From positions 1 through 64,000 of the forward strand of contig NZ_VDFU01000016.1 in the NCBI RefSeq assembly GCF_006152115.1: 64,000 nt of DNA, given 5' to 3'. Under the pieces are notes generated by a model. The model did no database searches and was not told the DNA's origin. It saw only the letters and a list, made by a program, of their open reading frames with translations. This DNA comes from Rubellimicrobium rubrum (lineage in GTDB: Bacteria; Pseudomonadota; Alphaproteobacteria; Rhodobacterales; Rhodobacteraceae). Shown here piece after piece: positions 63,310-64,000 of this stretch. Each line of letters begins with the position of its first letter. Positions within the stretch are counted from its first letter, which is position 1. A program made the translations under genes and the position numbers.

Positions 63310-63971
63310 GGCGTGCCGCCCTCAAGCTGGTAGCCGAAGCCACGGCGCGTCGCGATCACGCCAGGACCAAGCTTGCGCCGGAGGCGCGCCACGGCGGCCT
63401 CCAAGGCATTGGCCTCGCGAGAGTCGTCGTCGCCGTAGAGGTGCTCGAGCAGTTCGGTCGGCGGCACCGGGCGGTCGCGGTGAAGCGCGAGATAGGCCAG
63501 GAGGCGGAACTCGAGCGGCGTGAGGTCGAGCGGCTGGCCGTCGAGCGACACGGTCATGCGGTTGAGGTCGAGCCGGAGCCGGCCCGCGGCCTGCACGGCG
63601 GTGCTGCGCCCGGCGGCGCGCCGGACAAGGGCGCGGGCGCGCGCCACGAGTTCCTCAATGTGAAAGGGCTTGGGCAGGTAGTCGTCGGCCCCGGCCTCGA
63701 TGCCTTCGACCCGCTCGGTCCAGCTCCCCCGTGCGGTGAGCACGAGGACCGGGGCGTCACAGCCTTCGGTCCGCCAGCGCCGGAGCACCGACAGCCCGTC
63801 CATCCGCGACAGGCCGAGGTCCAGCACGATGAGGTCGTAGGACTCGGTCCCGCCGCGAAACCAGGCTTCCTCGCCGTCCGTCGCGGTTTCGACCCGGAAC
63901 CCCGCCCCGGCCAGCACCGCCGCCACGTCGCGCGCGATGCGCGGGTCGTCCTCCACCAGCAGGGCGCGCAT
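63306..63971 (-). CDS. OmpR-family response regulator
   Basis: 221 aa. Receiver domain with VEDDPRIARDVAAVLAGAGF and phospho-Asp in LIVLDLGLSRMDGLSVLRRW, and a C-terminal winged helix (LDLTPLEFRLLAYLALHRDR, VARLRRKLGPGVIATRRGFG, YQLEGG). It is cotranscribed with the sensor kinase. Confidence 0.92.
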   Translation of the reverse strand: MRALLVEDDPRIARDVAAVLAGAGFRVETATDGEEAWFRGGTESYDLIVLDLGLSRMDGLSVLRRWRTEGCDAPVLVLTARGSWTERVEGIEAGADDYLPKPFHIEELVARARALVRRAAGRSTAVQAAGRLRLDLNRMTVSLDGQPLDLTPLEFRLLAYLALHRDRPVPPTELLEHLYGDDDSREANALEAAVARLRRKLGPGVIATRRGFGYQLEGGTP

Positions 63972-64000
63972 CAGTCGCTCCCGCCCTCGGTGGCGTCATC
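63971..64000 (-). CDS. Partial: C-terminal end of an upstream gene
   Basis: The minus strand at the window edge reads DDATEGGSD then TGA, overlapping the response-regulator ATG (TGATG). The overlap suggests a third gene in the operon, continuing past the window. In many such operons this position holds a PepSY-type protein, but the fragment is too short to tell. Confidence 0.35.
   Translation of the reverse strand, partial: DDATEGGSD

Noticed and set aside
1-64000. CRISPR arrays, tRNA, rRNA, plasmid replication genes
   Set aside because: No direct-repeat arrays, RNA gene cores or Rep/Par proteins were recognised by eye.

Overview
The window is high-GC DNA (roughly two thirds G+C by eye). 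The gene families and gene order look like a Rhodobacteraceae-type alphaproteobacterium, possibly close to Rubellimicrobium; the taxonomy is inference. No rRNA, tRNA, CRISPR array or replication origin was recognised. Many long ORFs opposite or out of frame with real genes are GC-driven shadows and were left out.

Left part (1-26.5 kb): an accessory region mixing intact genes with debris. It starts with the N-terminal half of an IS1182-type transposase. A MarR-led operon follows (MarR, NADP oxidoreductase, DHA2 efflux pump, flavin monooxygenase), then decayed chrB-chrA chromate genes. A Crp/Fnr + DUF6894 module comes next, then a broken serine recombinase. A sulfur-scavenging operon (Lrp/DecR-like regulator, 49-aa peptide, FAD protein, FMN reductase, NtaA/DszA-type monooxygenase, SsuCAB transporter) reads leftward. 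A second recombinase pseudogene is followed by an ECF sigma factor, two more Crp/Fnr regulators, a second DUF6894 gene and a 1076-aa hybrid histidine kinase. The stretch ends in a mosaic of three truncated genes (IS1182 C-terminal half, cadherin-like fragment, kinase fragment) and a perfect 44-bp palindrome.

Middle part (26.5-39.2 kb): a butanediol-dehydrogenase / flavin-containing monooxygenase / AcoR-like regulator cluster; a periplasmic molybdenum oxidoreductase with its cytochrome b, divergent from a two-domain fasciclin protein; a dimethylglycine/sarcosine dehydrogenase-like enzyme; relics of napB-napC; an ABM-domain protein and an EamA transporter.

Right part (39.2-64 kb): carbohydrate catabolism. 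A leftward operon for pectin or rhamnogalacturonan breakdown products encodes GH105 hydrolase, KduI, an unassigned 839-aa protein and a complete sugar ABC transporter. Upstream lies an SsuD-type monooxygenase, divergent from a GntR/UTRA regulator and a Gfo/Idh dehydrogenase. After a GAF-EAL protein, a rightward operon holds an FCD regulator with a visible operator, a cystathionine beta-lyase-like PLP enzyme and a second sugar ABC transporter. A GGDEF-EAL protein and an OmpR-type two-component system close the window.

Most notable: the unassigned 839-aa pectin-operon protein; the AcoR-like activator lacking GAFTGA; the Cys-Cys peptide in the DecR-like sulfur operon; the coupling of a C-S lyase-like enzyme and an SsuD-like enzyme to sugar transport loci; the perfect palindrome; and the matching IS1182 ends beside the two separated transposase halves.
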